The position numbers and the translations under genes are program-made. Source: Ifrita kowaldi (lineage: Eukaryota; Chordata; Aves; Passeriformes; Cinclosomatidae). From it: a stretch of DNA of 64,000 nt. Position 1 is the stretch's first letter, and each line of letters starts with the position of its first letter. The stretch lies in assembly GCA_013398055.1 (NCBI GenBank), contig VZRS01009615.1:124001-188000 (forward strand), read 5' to 3'. This document shows, piece after piece, positions 34,561 through 47,865 of this stretch. Below the pieces are notes generated by a model. The model saw nothing but the letters and a program-made list of their open reading frames with translations. It was not told the origin of the DNA and did no database searches.

Positions 34561-37500
34561 GCAGGGTGTCGCTTCGTGTCGGTTTACCTACACCGAGAAC
34601 GCGCTCAGAGCTGGGTGTCTGAACCTGTTCTCACCAAAACAGTTTTGTGCCGTTTATTTTTTGTTTTGGCATTTTATGTAATGAAACCAAAAGCACAGAA
34701 ACCTAAGACCTCTAGTTTGGGTCTGCTGCATTTTGGCAGAAAGTTGTTCACAGCACCCAAATCCTGCTTCTTTATTTTTCAGCCAAAGGTGTCTTCTGAT
34801 GTATTTCAACAGTCTTTTATATATAAATGTATATATTTACAGCACATATTTACAGCCTATGTTCAATAAAATACCCTAATGCAAATAGGGTATAATCCTT
34901 CGTATTCAAAGAATTTATATGGTATTCCTGTCATGAGAAAAAAGAGATTGGGACGTGAATAGAAAATATAAATTAATGTAATTAATTAACATGGGAAACA
35001 GGTATTTATATTTACATTAGGGTGTTTTTTATTTCTTTTCCTCTTAATTAAAACTACTCCAGCCACTAGTTGCAATGCAGATCATTTTCAAGCCAGTAAG
35101 TATCTGATTTACATTGTACTGTTATGACATTTGTGGTAATTAATAGAGAGAGTGGAAATTTTTAAAATAAATTTTGAACAGCATAGCTGGCAGCCTACCC
35201 TGTAAAAAAAAATCAGGGTATTTCAGCTAAACTAGTTGGATTGTACTATTTCATAACAGATTGTTAACATTTGGTCCTGTTTTTAAGATCCTATTTTCTT
35301 TGTGCTTTGAACATCACAGTCTTCATTAAGCAGCCCACTGTGTTATTCCTGCTATGATACTGAAAATTGGAATACATTTCTTGTTAATGTGTTTATTTGT
35401 AAGACTAACTCATAATTCAAAAAACTGCTGTAGAATCTTCTCTAATTAAATATATACTTTGTTAAAGTAGTAGGAGCTGTAAAAATAACATAGACTGTGA
35501 GTTAAGAACCAACTCCACTCTTGTCTTATTTGGAACCATCTGTAGTTCCACATATATGGATTTTGCCAACATCTGCAAACCACAGTAGATCTCTGATGTT
35601 CATTCTAAGAGTAAGGGCTAAATCTTAGTTTGTAAGAATTACCTACACACTTGCTAATTTGACTTGATACATTTACTTTTATTTAGCAATCAATAAAATG
35701 ACCCCAAAGGACAGAATACATTTGTGAAGGATTGTAAGTGGGACAGTAGATGGACCTAAGGCAATACAGCACTGAAAAGGAAAGAGCAATGCCTTTGCAT
35801 ATTCAGCAGACAGTAGTGCTGCAGGGCTCTGTAGCACAAGGTAGCCAGCATTCTCCATATTAAAACAGCTCTGTGTATCTCCTGTTCCCAGGATCACACT
35901 ATGCTCTGTGAATATCTCTAGAGCTCCATTTTAGCATGCATTATAAAGGAGAGTGTATGTGATGATGCTATTTCGTGTGCATATCTGTGAATGCCCTACC
36001 TCAAAATTTTGTGGCTGTTGGCTGAAGTAAAATCTGACTGACTAATCTAAAAAAAAAATTTCCTATTGTTGTAATTAAAGTATGCATGTAGGTTGAAGTC
36101 AGAACCCCTACTAATATCCTCACTAATAGGAAGGTTGCAGTGTGGACTCAACCCTTACTAAACACAATAGAATCTGCGCAGATAGAGACATGACGAGTGC
36201 TCTTAAGAAAACATCAACAGACACATTCATCTTCTTAGATACCAGAGGATCCAAGTGGAAGATGTAAATGCTTAAGAAACTATACAGTGAGTCAGTGGCA
36301 AAGACAGAAATAGAAGCATTGCCCTGCTTTTATTCCTATATTGGGCAGGAAGGAGTGAAGTGTAAGTGTATGGGAGAGGGAGGAAAGAAAAACACAGGAG
36401 AAAACACAACACTGTGTGAAAATTAGTGTGTGAAGTGAGTTGCAAATGCTGTAAACTTCGATTTTAACTATTTCTTGAATTTATCTTACTTGGGATAGAA
36501 CAGGAAAGTTCTGGGCAAAATGATGGAAAAAATACTGATGGAACAGATAAATCAGGCTCTCATGAGTCCAGAAAATTTGCAAGCTTGTTCCACCTGTGAA
36601 AAATATAAACTTACCCAGAGAATATACGTAAGACATATTGCAATGTGCATATAATGTCTTGATCCTGTGTTTTTTAAATGCAATCACTGCATTTAAAATC
36701 TCTCTCCCTCCAAGAAGAGATTTATACAAGAAACCAAAATCAGTCTTCTTCTCCTTCCTCTTTCCTTCTCCTTGTCTTACTTCTCCCTTGAAAAATGATC
36801 TCATCCTAGACTAAGTGTTTACATGTTTTATAGCACATATTATCATTAAGAGGAGAACTGATTCAGAAATTAAAATTGAGCCTTTAACGGTTTGCTATGA
36901 CTGCATTTGGAGCTCATGCCTCAGCCTAGGTCACTGACATGCTGGCTGGACAACTGAGGCAGGTTAAAACTTAGTGCTCAAACAGGGCATGATAATTCAA
37001 CCCAAGCCTCAGGGTGCCCCCTGGAAGGGCACTGCAGTTGTCCTGTCCTGTGCCGTGGTGCTGCAGCTGGCTGGGGAGAATGAGCCTCCAGCAGGTGACT
37101 GGCAGCGTGTGCTCTGTGCCTGGGGGCTCCACGCAGGGTAGTGCCAAATGTCACCGATGTTGTGTGCTCTCACTCAGACAGCAACTGTCAGCTGCAGCCA
37201 CATTGATCCAGTGCCATCATTACTGCTTTGTCTGCACTGGTTAATTAAATAGTTAATTCAATTTTGAGATCTTGTCCAAGGTGGGGGAGGATTATTATAA
37301 TAAACTTCATGAAGTGGTGTCAGTTTTTAGTATGTGGTCTCACTGTGTAAAATGTATTGAGGCACTGGTAAAATGATGCTGTGGCAAGGTTGTCTTCCTT
37401 GCAGTCTGAAAAGCCATTGTTAGCATGTGAATCAGACTAAACTGGGGTTTGTGATTAGCTCTGTGGTGACTTTACAGTCCCTTTGGGGACTGATTTTAAA

Positions 37501-40500
37501 CATCTTGGAAAAAAATGTCATTGAAGGCAATAATGGTATATCTGAAACCAGTATGATTATCTGTCTATCCATCTATATATCTCTGCATAGCTAAAGAATC
37601 TTTTTGTACGTATACGTGTGGCTGTACACTTATAATCTTGGCTCTATGTATTATATTCATGCTTTCAATGCCATGTGAGTTTTGTGAACTTGATCATATA
37701 CCGAGACTGCTAATCTACTTGTATAGTGGATGCAGCATTTACTGCTGAAAATAGTATTTTATTACAGAGATATGGATTAGCTGTATGAGTGAACTGGAAG
37801 CTGATGAATAATTCATTGTTTCAGAAACTGTCTAGAGAAGTTAAGGGAAGCATAACTAAATTGGCAGCTAAGTATCAAAAGCATGTTTAGTCTGCTCAGA
37901 CTTAACAGAAATAATTCGAATTTGTGTCATCCAATAGAGTACACTCCGCAACTCTCCACATATTTTGAAGTTAATATGGTTCTCTCAGTGATTTCACTAT
38001 CAGTTGTTTAGCAAATCAGCTCATGAGTTTGGAATACCTTTAAAGTTAAGTAAGGATGAATAAAAAATATGTAATATCCAACCAAATTACTTTTCTGGGA
38101 AAAGTGCCTGGCTTCTCTCCCAGACAGAAAGGCCAGAGATACCAAATTCACTTTTTGGAAAGCCCTGCCAAGCATTACTGTACGAGAGCTTATGAATTCC
38201 AGTCTGTAGGGGTGCTGTGATGCTTTCTATGATCTAATTTGGAGAGACTCTATTTGCATTTGGGATTCTTGTGTAAGGGCATTAGGAGAACAAAAACTAT
38301 AGGTAAATGGCTTTTCTGCAACACTTGCTGTTATCACAGCACAAGGGGTACTCAGCAGTGAAGATGCCACCTTTTGCTGGCTGGACCACTGAGCAGCTGA
38401 ACTGATTTCCTAGAGAGATAAAGGGAAGTTGCACTCTTTTGGCCCTTCAGGTCTCACATGAAAGCTGCATATTTTTTCTAGCGCCAAACCACTTAATGTG
38501 TAAGTGCTTTCAGAGTTCTTGGATATGCCACCTAGACAAGATGACTCTTATACTTTTAAAATTAGAGGACTGCTCTGATTTATCTTACAGATACTCTTCA
38601 GTTTGAGAGAATGCTTTCTTTTCATTCCTGACAAGATTAGAGCAAGAGTAGCTCTCTTCCCATCGTGTCCTCCAGTTTATAACTGACATAGAGAAGAAAA
38701 TACTCCACTTCCCAGGACTGCCCAAATCCTCTTTGATTATCCCCCTTAACCTCTAGTGATACAGGAAATGCACAGAGCCATTTAGAACCTTACCAACCCT
38801 TCTAATTGCTTTCTTATTCTCTCTCTGCTGTATTCTACTGTTCCTGGGGCTGTTCTCTGTATTCAGTTTTGGAGCTGAATCCCAGAATTCAAAAGGACTG
38901 CACTTTGGTGTAGCTTTGAGTAGACATCAATCATTTAGCCATCTTGGGGTTTTTGGCAAATTGCTTTTCAGCGATAAGGTCATTCCATTGCTTTCTTTTA
39001 TCTTGATTTGATTTCTTCTATTATTCCTTGGAACTAGCATAAATGAACCTCTTGGTTTTCCCCTTTTGCTGTTCTTAGAGGCCCAGCTTTTATCAGCTCC
39101 CTTGGCTGAGTTGTAGTTAGCTGCCTCCCTCAAGGCAGCTCAGATGACGGATCAGGGCTGGCAGTTTGTCCCCTCTGGCCCACCAGACTGGGCCCTCTTG
39201 GGAGAGTGCCAGTGCCTGAACAGTATTTTTCACCTTCAGAGCAGATACCCTTGCCAACTCAGGCAGGGATGAAATGCCCATTGTGACATTTAGGTACAGT
39301 CCCAAATCTAGAAGGTAAAACCAGAAGGTTTAGTTGCAAGACAGCCCCGTGACAGTGCTCTTAACTCTCCTGATCTTGAGCACCATTCTCTGGCAGCTGT
39401 GGAGCACCTCTGCAAGGCAAAGCAGCACACATCTGTCTGCAGGAATGCTGGTGTGGAGCTGGCTCCTGACACAGCCCAGTGGTTTAGGAGGCAGAAAGAT
39501 GGTTTTTATTCAGTCCTTGCTTTCTTGCACGTGAGCTGTCTCTTTGAGTTGCACTTTATTTAACAAAGGAATGTGTTCAGCTGCTCGGGTATTTTATGAC
39601 AGTGCCTGCCATTTTCCAGAGACACATCACAGACAAGAGCTTTTTGACTTTGTTTTCTAAACAGAAATGCAAAATACACGACATTGCTATAGTAATCTGT
39701 ACCTATATTATTTTGACTAGTGTTTAATCTAGTTTAAAGTAATCAAGGTAATGTGAAAACCAGTCTATAATAAAGTGTTGACCATTTCAAAATGCTATCT
39801 CTGTATACTTTAAGATACAAATGCCTCATTGACTGTTATTGCATTTATAAAACTAGCTTTAAAATTAAGATTAAAAGATGCAATCCACCCCATGTTTCCA
39901 ACAGAGGGCACACACAGATCTTGAAGAATGAAAGATTTTTGAAATTCAGTCTTACCAACTGATGTGGCAGAACTATTTCCAAACCATACTCAGATCCCTG
40001 TAGGAAGTATTAATTTGTCTCCACTTATGACAACACATTTCCAACATAGCAGACAAATGATGTCTTTGGTTTGCTTCAGAATATGTGAATTTTAATTAAC
40101 TAGAAAATCAATGTGTGTTTTCCTTACTTTTTTGCCCATGTCCCCACAATGTGTAAATAGTTTTTTGAGAGACGATGTGCATTATTTTTAAAGGACAGGC
40201 AGCAAATGGATTTTCTGTCTACATGGGGCAGTGCCCAGCACTCAGAATTAAGAAGTCAAATTTAATTTCTAATCAACATGATTTGACTTTAAAGAATTTC
40301 AGACAGCCACAGCATTGCTTTTTGTTTTGTTTTGTGTTCATTTATTTCAGCGATTCAGTGAAACAGAGCCTGTGAGCAAGCTGGAAACCTTTCTGGCACC
40401 TGGGAGATGTGATACTTGATAAGCACTGAATTTCAGTGTTTCATAAGGACCATTTCAGTCTCTCATCTTGTTACAAGTGTGCACACAGCCCCTATCAGAA

Positions 40501-43500
40501 CTGGTTGGACTGCACAGTCACACTACACAGGCATGATGCACAATTGTTTCTGTCCTGAAGGGAAGATCCTGCCACTAGTAAGGCTTGGTGCTTGGAAAAC
40601 CTGTGTTTGAGGATTAGCAGCGGAATACAGTACACAGAATATAAGCAAGGCAGAAGTGATGCCAGGAGGTGTATAAAAGCCTTTTGAAGGCTTCACAGCC
40701 CTACATTCACTGTTCTTTCTCTGAAGATTCCACATCCCTATAATCTGTTCAACACATATTTTAGAGCAATCTTCGAATTCCTCTCATTCATTTGACAATA
40801 CAGATTTTCTATTACCTAAATTAGGGTATGAGCCCATACTGGCAAGCCTAACTTACCCACTTACTGCAAGCTCATGGCTAGACCACAGCATGTAAAGTAA
40901 CTGGGCCTTGATGCTCAAGGATACTTACAGACATGTAGGCACAACAGATAAGGTTCCACGGCCTACACTTGCTACTTTGGAAATTGATTCAGATTCAAGT
41001 TCTTGTTCTTAATCTGAAAACTAATCTGGGTTTCCCCAAACTTCATGCTGGTAAAGGTCACAGAAAATGCTCACAGTAAAGATCATGGTAGCAATAACTA
41101 CTTGGAAATTATCCCTGGTCAGAAACAAATCCATCCTGCAGGAGTCCCTTGATTATAATCTTTGCCCCAGAAGTTCCAGCAGTTCACACACCTTGCCACC
41201 TAGTGTTCCACGTTCCTTCTCTAGCAAGAGCTAAGCGAATTAGTGTTTGAGATAAACAAAAGCCCTTGTCTGTAGTACATGCTTCTTTTCCTGTGGTAGA
41301 ACATGCCAAATATCAGTTGCACTGGCTATAGCTTGATTGCACGATAGGTACTTTCCATGAGACTGGGGACAGGTCTCTTTCAATTCTTACTTGATGCTCC
41401 ATCTATGGAAAATATTACACAGAGAAGAGGAGGCAGGATGTATGATTGCTTCTTAAGACTGAGACAGGATAAAATAAGTTATACTCCTGGAACTGAAAAA
41501 TGAGAAGTGTTCCACTGTCTCACTGTTCAGCCACAGCCATCATCTAATAGCTGCATTTACAGCCATTACATGATGCAGTGCTGGATTGGGACACTTCAGT
41601 GATGAGCATAACATAAAGCTGTCTAGAATAACTCAGCAACACAAGCTCTCAGTGCTGTCTGGAAAATAGCTCAGGATATGTGTAGGATGCAACGCTGCAT
41701 AATTAGAAGGTGATATTTCTGCGTAGTAAATATACGCCTCTTCTTTTTAATTTTTTTTTCTCATTTCCCTCATTCCTGTCCATCCATGGTGCCAAATTTT
41801 GCATGTTGGTTTGTACAAATAGACAAACATTTCTTAGCAAATGTACTTAACAAATGTCCTTAATAAATAATATTCTTTTAAAGTTTCTTCCCTTTTGCAC
41901 AGCCTGTGATTAGTCCTACTCCTACTGGCTGTGCCTGGCTGCAGCATTTCCTGAGGGACTGTCTGCCAGTTTAATGCAGCTTAAACACACAGCAGTAAAT
42001 TGAACCTTACCCTTTCCAACTTTCCAACCACTCCCTCTTATTCTGTTTGCCCAAGATAAGGGAGACTTGTTCTTTTAAGGATAAACTCTTTTTTACTATT
42101 ATTTAGGACCTGTTTCAACATTCACAAGCAGTGCTTTGTAAACTGAGGTAGGCAGCTCTTGCTTCCAGCTATTTATTCCTGTATCTGCATCTCTCAGCTT
42201 CATGTGCTGTGAAACCAACAGAACTGCTAGGACAATAATGTCAAAAAAAAAGGCAAAAAAAATTAGGGAATTTTGGATCTGTGAGTAAGATCAATTCACA
42301 CCAATATTGTCACTGAAAACTGTTCACTCGTTTGGTCTTGTACATTCTGTGACAAATTCTTCAACTTTCCATGAAAGGTTTGAAAGATTCTATGCTGGTC
42401 ATACCTCAAGACAATAATTTATAATAAAATCCAATTTAAAGTTTTCATCTGCAAATAGTCATAAGCTGCTTTCAGTTCTCACTGAGTTCAGGAGGAAAGA
42501 CTTTCAAGTTTCATCAGTGGACTTTTTTCTTCTAGACTAGAGGACTTCTTTTGCCACTAAATTTGTCAGACAGAATTTGAGAACACCCAGGACCTGATAC
42601 TCAATCTTGGCAAGGTTTTAGAGTCATGCTGTATATTCATACGTAGCATCTGTAGGTTCAGGACAGATTAAAATCAGATCAACTAGATTATTCCTAAATA
42701 TTTATGTGAACTTACCTTATGAAGTGAAGAGGATGTGTTTGGAGAACGCAAAGAGAGACTCCTGTTCTCATAGCCCCCAATGTGTATTACGACATTATTT
42801 TAAAATTTTAATTTCACACTATAAATGCAATGTAACTTGATAAAAAAATTAAAAGGAAAATTCCCAAGAATCACTTTTTTTCTGCTTTTGCTTTATCGGC
42901 CGTAGAAGTGATTTTATTAGTATTAATGACAAGTAAGCAAACAGCACAAGACTGAGAGAGGTATTTGTTGTAATCATCATAGGGGAGGACTAACAAATCT
43001 TTATCAACAACATATTAACTTTAGAAAAGTAAACACTCTCATTGCACGTGACAATATATGTTGGTAAGAAAAGTGCAAAGTAAAATCGCTGCAGCTGAAT
43101 GAGCTCCCACAAAAAAACCAGAAAGTTTTTAAAACCTTCAAAACCAGTTGAGACTGAATATATGTGATTCAAGGTCAGTGGATGAAATATGTAGGAGAAT
43201 AATTATTCTTGGTCCTCTAAGCCCCCTATACAAACTCAAAAGAGGTAGGTAGAGAACAGCTGGCCAAAATGTTCTCAGGGAGAGGAGAAGAGGGCTCAGA
43301 TCTTCTCCTCGTTACAGTGACCTCCCTTTCACTTCATTCCAAAAATATGCCTCCCCTAACAACACAGGGTTACTGCCTGAGCAAGTGAGGGTCTCAGGCT
43401 GAGAAACACAAGGTCCTGTGTTACCTGTTGACACTTACTTGTTCCTTTTCTTCTGCTTCATCTGTGTCTGTTCTCTGCCTATTTTGGTGCATCTCAAAGG

Positions 43501-44900
43501 GTGAATTTGTACAAAGAGAAAGAGAAAACTCAAAGTCTCTGTGAACACATCATGAGGTTTCTAGCAGGCATGGACAGAGACTGTGGGTCAGGTAAATAAG
43601 TGTCTAATTGGTTACCTGGATAGAAAGAGGAAAGCAAAGGCTTTTGGATCATAACAGAAGTGGATTTTAAATTGCTTTCATTTGTTTCTTCTACGCTGTT
43701 AAGAACCTGTGTGATTACAAATCTGTTTTGGATGTGATAATGAATATTTCTGTTTGTTTCTGTTTTAAACTGGTTTCAGATAAGGGTGATTTCCAGATAA
43801 CTCTCTGTCCACATGGGTATAGTGACATTTAAACCAGGAACATATGGATACATTGCAGTCTTTGACTTGTCTGTATTTTGATGGTGATATCCAGAAGGAA
43901 ACAGAAGTCTATAGATAGGTATGTCATCTAATTAGCCCAGTCTGGCAGTGGGAAACATGGAGATTACATGAAAGGAGAGTCTCCCAGTGACTGTCAATAA
44001 CCTGGAAAGGCTCCTGGTGCCTAGCAGAGCAATGGCAAGTGCAGCTTAGCCCACAGCAGTGCTCAGGGTGGTTTTGGCACTGTTTGAACCACCACAAGCA
44101 AAGTAACACACACTGAATTGCCTTAATACAGGTATACAAAATGTTTGATCCACGAGCAGTGTAATTTAATTTTAGGACTGCAGCAGGACTGGGAGTGTGC
44201 CAAGGAGAAGCTTTCAGTGTGCAGGAGTCTGTCAAACAACTTAATTAATTGTCAGTTACACTCTGCGATGAGATCTTGTCCAGAAGGCTTTGTATTAAAA
44301 GTGTGAACGGCTGCTAGTGGGGTGCAAGATGTTCTTTCCAAAGCAGCATTTCCAAAGAAGTGAAAGCCTCAGGAGTGAACTGCCAGAAATCACAACTATA
44401 TTGCAAATAGAAGAACATCCGAGGTTTCGGGAGCCCTAGGGTACAGCTCTTCCTATACATTGATTTGAGGAAGCCGTTCCATATTTTAATTACAGAAGTA
44501 ATGAAACAGCTCTGAGAAACCATCAGCTACGTATTGGTTATGGGTGTACCTGTTAATTGGGCATTTCAGTTAGCAGCATTGATTGGCACAAGAGTTAGAC
44601 CAATATCTGAGTCCTTGTTATGTTGTTCTTTTGATAACGAGAAGTTAGTGATGGGCATTGCCTTATTAGTTGGTACAGTTCATTGTTTGGGTTTTTTTAC
44701 AGACTAGTGTTGTTTCTCAGTCTTTGGGAAAAAAATTTAAATTACAGTTTCCTCACTCATAATCTGCTATTTAGTCCCACTTCTACCCTGTGGATTGCTG
44801 ACAATGTTCTGCAGACTAGCTGCCTATCTTTGCTCATTCAAATCAGACTGAGCTGAACTGGCCGAACACTTGCCTGTTGATGGGAAGTGCTGAATGAATT
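34561..44900. other. Intergenic sequence, no supported gene
   Basis: About 10 kb of AT-rich sequence. None of the short open frames shows a recognisable family. No clear CR1 or LTR copy noticed. Confidence 0.5.
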
Positions 44901-45248
44901 AAGCTGATAAGGGAGGAGGTGATGGCGTAAGTGCGGTTCAATCTGACATCACAGCGGGGTGTCCCAGACAGCCAGGAGCCTAGATCTCTACTGTCCGTGG
45001 CTTTATGCCAGTGTAGGTGCACTGGGATGAAGGAGATGAGGATGGAGAGAGCCCAGGCCACGGCTATCATGGCACAAGCAAGGTGCCGCGTCATCCTGCG
45101 CTCATAGCGAAAGGGGCTGGCGATGGCCCAGTACCGGTCCAGGCTGATGATGCAGAGGTGGAGGATGGAGGCGGTGGAGCACATGATGTCGAAGGCCACC
45201 CAGGTGTCACAAAAGTGGCTGCCGAAGAGCCAGGAGCCTCCAGCCACC
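44901..45248 (-). pseudogene. Second partial copy of the D1C dopamine receptor (TM3-TM5)
   Basis: Bases 44901-45113 repeat 33930-34142 with one substitution seen (cccatgcc/cccaggcc). The copy then continues for about 135 bases past the point where the main gene runs into Ns. On the minus strand it reads AGGSWLFGSHFCDTWVAFD, then IMCSTASILHLCIISLDRYW (TM3 with the disulfide Cys, the amine-binding Asp of WVAFD and the DRY motif), then the same FRYERRMTRHLAC...AITSSLIS as the gene. Both ends are cut inside coding sequence: before TM3 and in the middle of TM5, where LIHSALPINR follows. There is no N at its borders. It is either a misplaced contig piece belonging in the gap or a real partial duplication; it cannot encode a working receptor. 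Confidence 0.85.
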
Positions 45249-45249
45249 T

Positions 45250-46855
45250 TTATCTCTACCTATGGATTTCCTCATTTTTACACTCCCCCATCCCACTGGG
45301 AGATTGAGCAAGTGGCTGTGTGGGCCTTAGTTGCGGTCTGGGATTAAATCACAACAGTCCTGGAGGTGGAAATAAATGTAAATTCAGTGAACCAAATTGT
45401 CTTATTTTGTGCAATACAATGTGCTGTTCTTTGGAATCCCTGGCATAATTACCAACTATCCCATCTGCCCTGACTGAAATCAGTTCACCATAAGCCAGCC
45501 CTGCATTACCCCCTCAGTGCCAGTTTTCATTTTGCTTAGCTTGTTTAACATCTAGTACTGCTTTGCTGCTGCTGCATTAGTGAAATCACTGAAGTCTATT
45601 CAAGGGTGGCACTGCCATAGAGCATCCCCATCCGAGGTAAACAATGAACACTTGGTTGAAAATGAACACAGACACTCTCTGGATCTGAGTGTTTCCTTAA
45701 ACCTGAAATCCTCACTGGTAAAGGCAGAGAGCCTCCGTAGTGCCCAGGATGTACGTTCACTCTGCGGGCAGAGTGATCAGCCCCCATACGTCTGAGAAGA
45801 CTCAGATCACAGTGGAGAACAAAAAGCCTACCATCTTAGTTACAGCAAAAAACCTTAATTAGAAAGCTTTATCCAACAAAAAAGCTTAATTAGTTCATCT
45901 CTGTTAATGGTTTCTTTTGACCAAAGTAGCCTGCAAAGTGTTCCCACAAGCAGTTCAGCTGTCATATCCAAAGGACAGGCAATCCTGGGAATATTTACTG
46001 GGCATTTTTGCAAGCAGCTGAGATCAGTGGTCCCTTATCTGGCACAGCTGTAGCTGGATGAGGCTGCATGCCTGCTAGCAAGATAGTCAAATCAGATTTG
46101 ATCCCAAGTATTTGCCAGTTACTCAAATCAAAAGGGATGAGATCAGACTTCCTTGTTGCATATATAAGACCAGTATTGCACACCTGACCTCAAAAGTGTA
46201 GTTACAAGATGACAAGAAAAAGAGAAATCACTTTTTTTTTAACTTAAGCAAAGCCCAGAAGATTTTATATTGCAAAGTGCTAACAAGTCATAACACAATA
46301 AAATGCATCCGCTTTTTATTTAGATGAAGATTCCCAGTTTAAATATTTCTTTCCAAAATGCTCGCAATTTTTATGGAAAAAAAAAAGAAAACTAAAGAGA
46401 GGATGGCTGTTTCTCCCCATGGTGGGTGAGGCCTCTCTGTGGGCATGTCCCACTTGCTTGCCTTTAAAAGCAAGGCCCTCCACCACACTGGAACACCTTA
46501 GAAGGTAGGTTTATTAGATAGAGAACTTCCTTGGCCAAGGATTTCCTGAAGAATGGCACTTCCCTTGCTGCGAACTGTGAGTATTTACTGTTGAATACAT
46601 ACGCAATCTGTAGGGTTGAGGTGTCGCTTTTTGTGTTTGCCTAGGATGAGGGGTAGCCTACTAGAGCAAGCATGGGACCTATGCTGTTACTGCTCTTCCG
46701 GGGACTTGAAGCCCCTTTGTCTTTTCTTTTGCGTGTGACTTGTGCCCTTTCTCCCTTGCTCTCCTGCTGGGCAGAGGGGACTGTAATAACTTGGTTTTTC
46801 TGACAGATGTGGTAGGAAACAGAGCTGATGAGACCTGCCTCTGTAAATGTCCTCT
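45250..46855. other. Intergenic sequence, no supported gene
   Basis: AT-rich, no recognised gene or repeat family. Sequence becomes GC-rich from about 46860. Confidence 0.5.
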
Positions 46856-46859
46856 ATCC

Positions 46860-47490
46860 GCCTCCCCAGCGTTAACCTGAGGAGTTACGACACCCCATCA
46901 CTTGCTCAGGAGAGGATTCACCCCAGGATTTCGAAGTGCCGACCTCATTTATCTTTTCTCCCTGTCCCGTTTCCCCCAGGTAGGTCCTATCTCCTCCAAA
47001 AAGCGATGCTGTCCTGTCCTGCCCGTCCCCTGTGGCCACAGCTCCGCTCCCGCGGGGACACGGGTGCCGGGGTTCCCTGGACCTTCTGCCGCCCTCCTCC
47101 CAGGGCTGGGCAGCTCTCGCCGGGCCGTGCCGCGGCCGGCTCCCCGGTCCCGCAGGCGGGGCGGGTGTGTGCAGTGCGTGTGCCGGGACAGCTCGTACAA
47201 TCCCAGCAGGAGCGGCGCTGCGGCAGGGACAGAGGGACGGAGGGATGGGGCCGCCGGGCTGGGCTTTCAGCAGCCGCGGCATACCGGCGGGATGCGCGCC
47301 GCGAGTCTTTAGGAGGAACACGGTACCGGGGGCCGCGGCGCGGCCTCCACAGCGCCTTTGGCGGGGAAGAGCCTGTCCGAGTGGCATCTCTATGGTTCCG
47401 GGTGCGGCCTTGCCGCGAGGGCGGGCGGGCGCTTCCTGCCCGGCCTCTCTATGGTGACTTTCCGGGGGGAAGGGCCGCCGCCGGCGCCGC
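46860..47490 (+). promoter_or_regulatory. CpG island upstream of and into a first exon
   Basis: Strongly GC/CpG-rich stretch leading to a gap and then to a coding exon with a good donor. It probably contains the promoter and 5' part of exon 1. Open frames exist in several phases; the frame with M-V-T-F-R-G-E-G at 47452 could be coding, but this cannot be decided because the gap length is unknown. Confidence 0.55.
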
Positions 47491-47610
47491 NNNNNNNNNN
47501 NNNNNNNNNNNNNNNNNNNNNNNNNNNNNNNNNNNNNNNNNNNNNNNNNNNNNNNNNNNNNNNNNNNNNNNNNNNNNNNNNNNNNNNNNNNNNNNNNNNN
47601 NNNNNNNNNN
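47491..47610. other. Assembly gap (120 N) inside a first exon
   Basis: Run of N in the most GC-rich part of the island, where sequencing often fails. The frame before and after cannot be linked. Confidence 0.9.
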
Positions 47611-47865
47611 CCCCGGCGCGCGGACCTGCCGGGACCGGGCGGAGCCCGCTGCTCTGCCCCCGGCGCCCCTCGGCTTCACGGACGTGAACCTGAACTCCCG
47701 CAACACGTACGAGGTGAGCCGCCGCCGCAGCACCCCGGAGCACCTGCCCCACGGAGGGACCGCGCCCGCCGAGCCGGCACCGCCGCCGCAGGAGCCCGCG
47801 GAGAGGGCCCGGCACCGGGCGGGCATCGCCGGCGCCGGCAGCAGCTTCGCCGAGTTCTTCACCAG
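47611..47865 (+). CDS. TBC1D12: First coding exon (3' part), TBC1D12/TBC1D14-like
   Basis: About 85 codons are open to a good donor (ACCAG|GTAAAG, phase 2). The readable protein has LGFTDVNLNSRNTYEVS, a Pro/Ala/Glu-rich linker and a final GAGSSFAEFFTR. TBC1D14 has, in its N-terminal non-catalytic region, the same arrangement: an F-T-x-V-x-L-x-S segment, a spacer, then S-x-F-x-x-F-F-x-R, so I assign the exon to this pair of TBC-domain (Rab-GAP-like, recycling endosome/autophagy) proteins. TBC1D12 is preferred because it lies on the same human chromosome arm (10q23) as TNKS2 and has a GC-rich first exon. The TBC domain exons would be beyond the window. Family assignment rests on memory of short motifs; the exon itself is well supported. 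Confidence 0.5.

Noticed and set aside
46847..47610. Upstream part of a 340-codon plus-strand frame as protein
   Set aside because: Much of the frame is N or compositionally biased CpG-island sequence. Only the part after 47611 resembles protein, so only that part was called.
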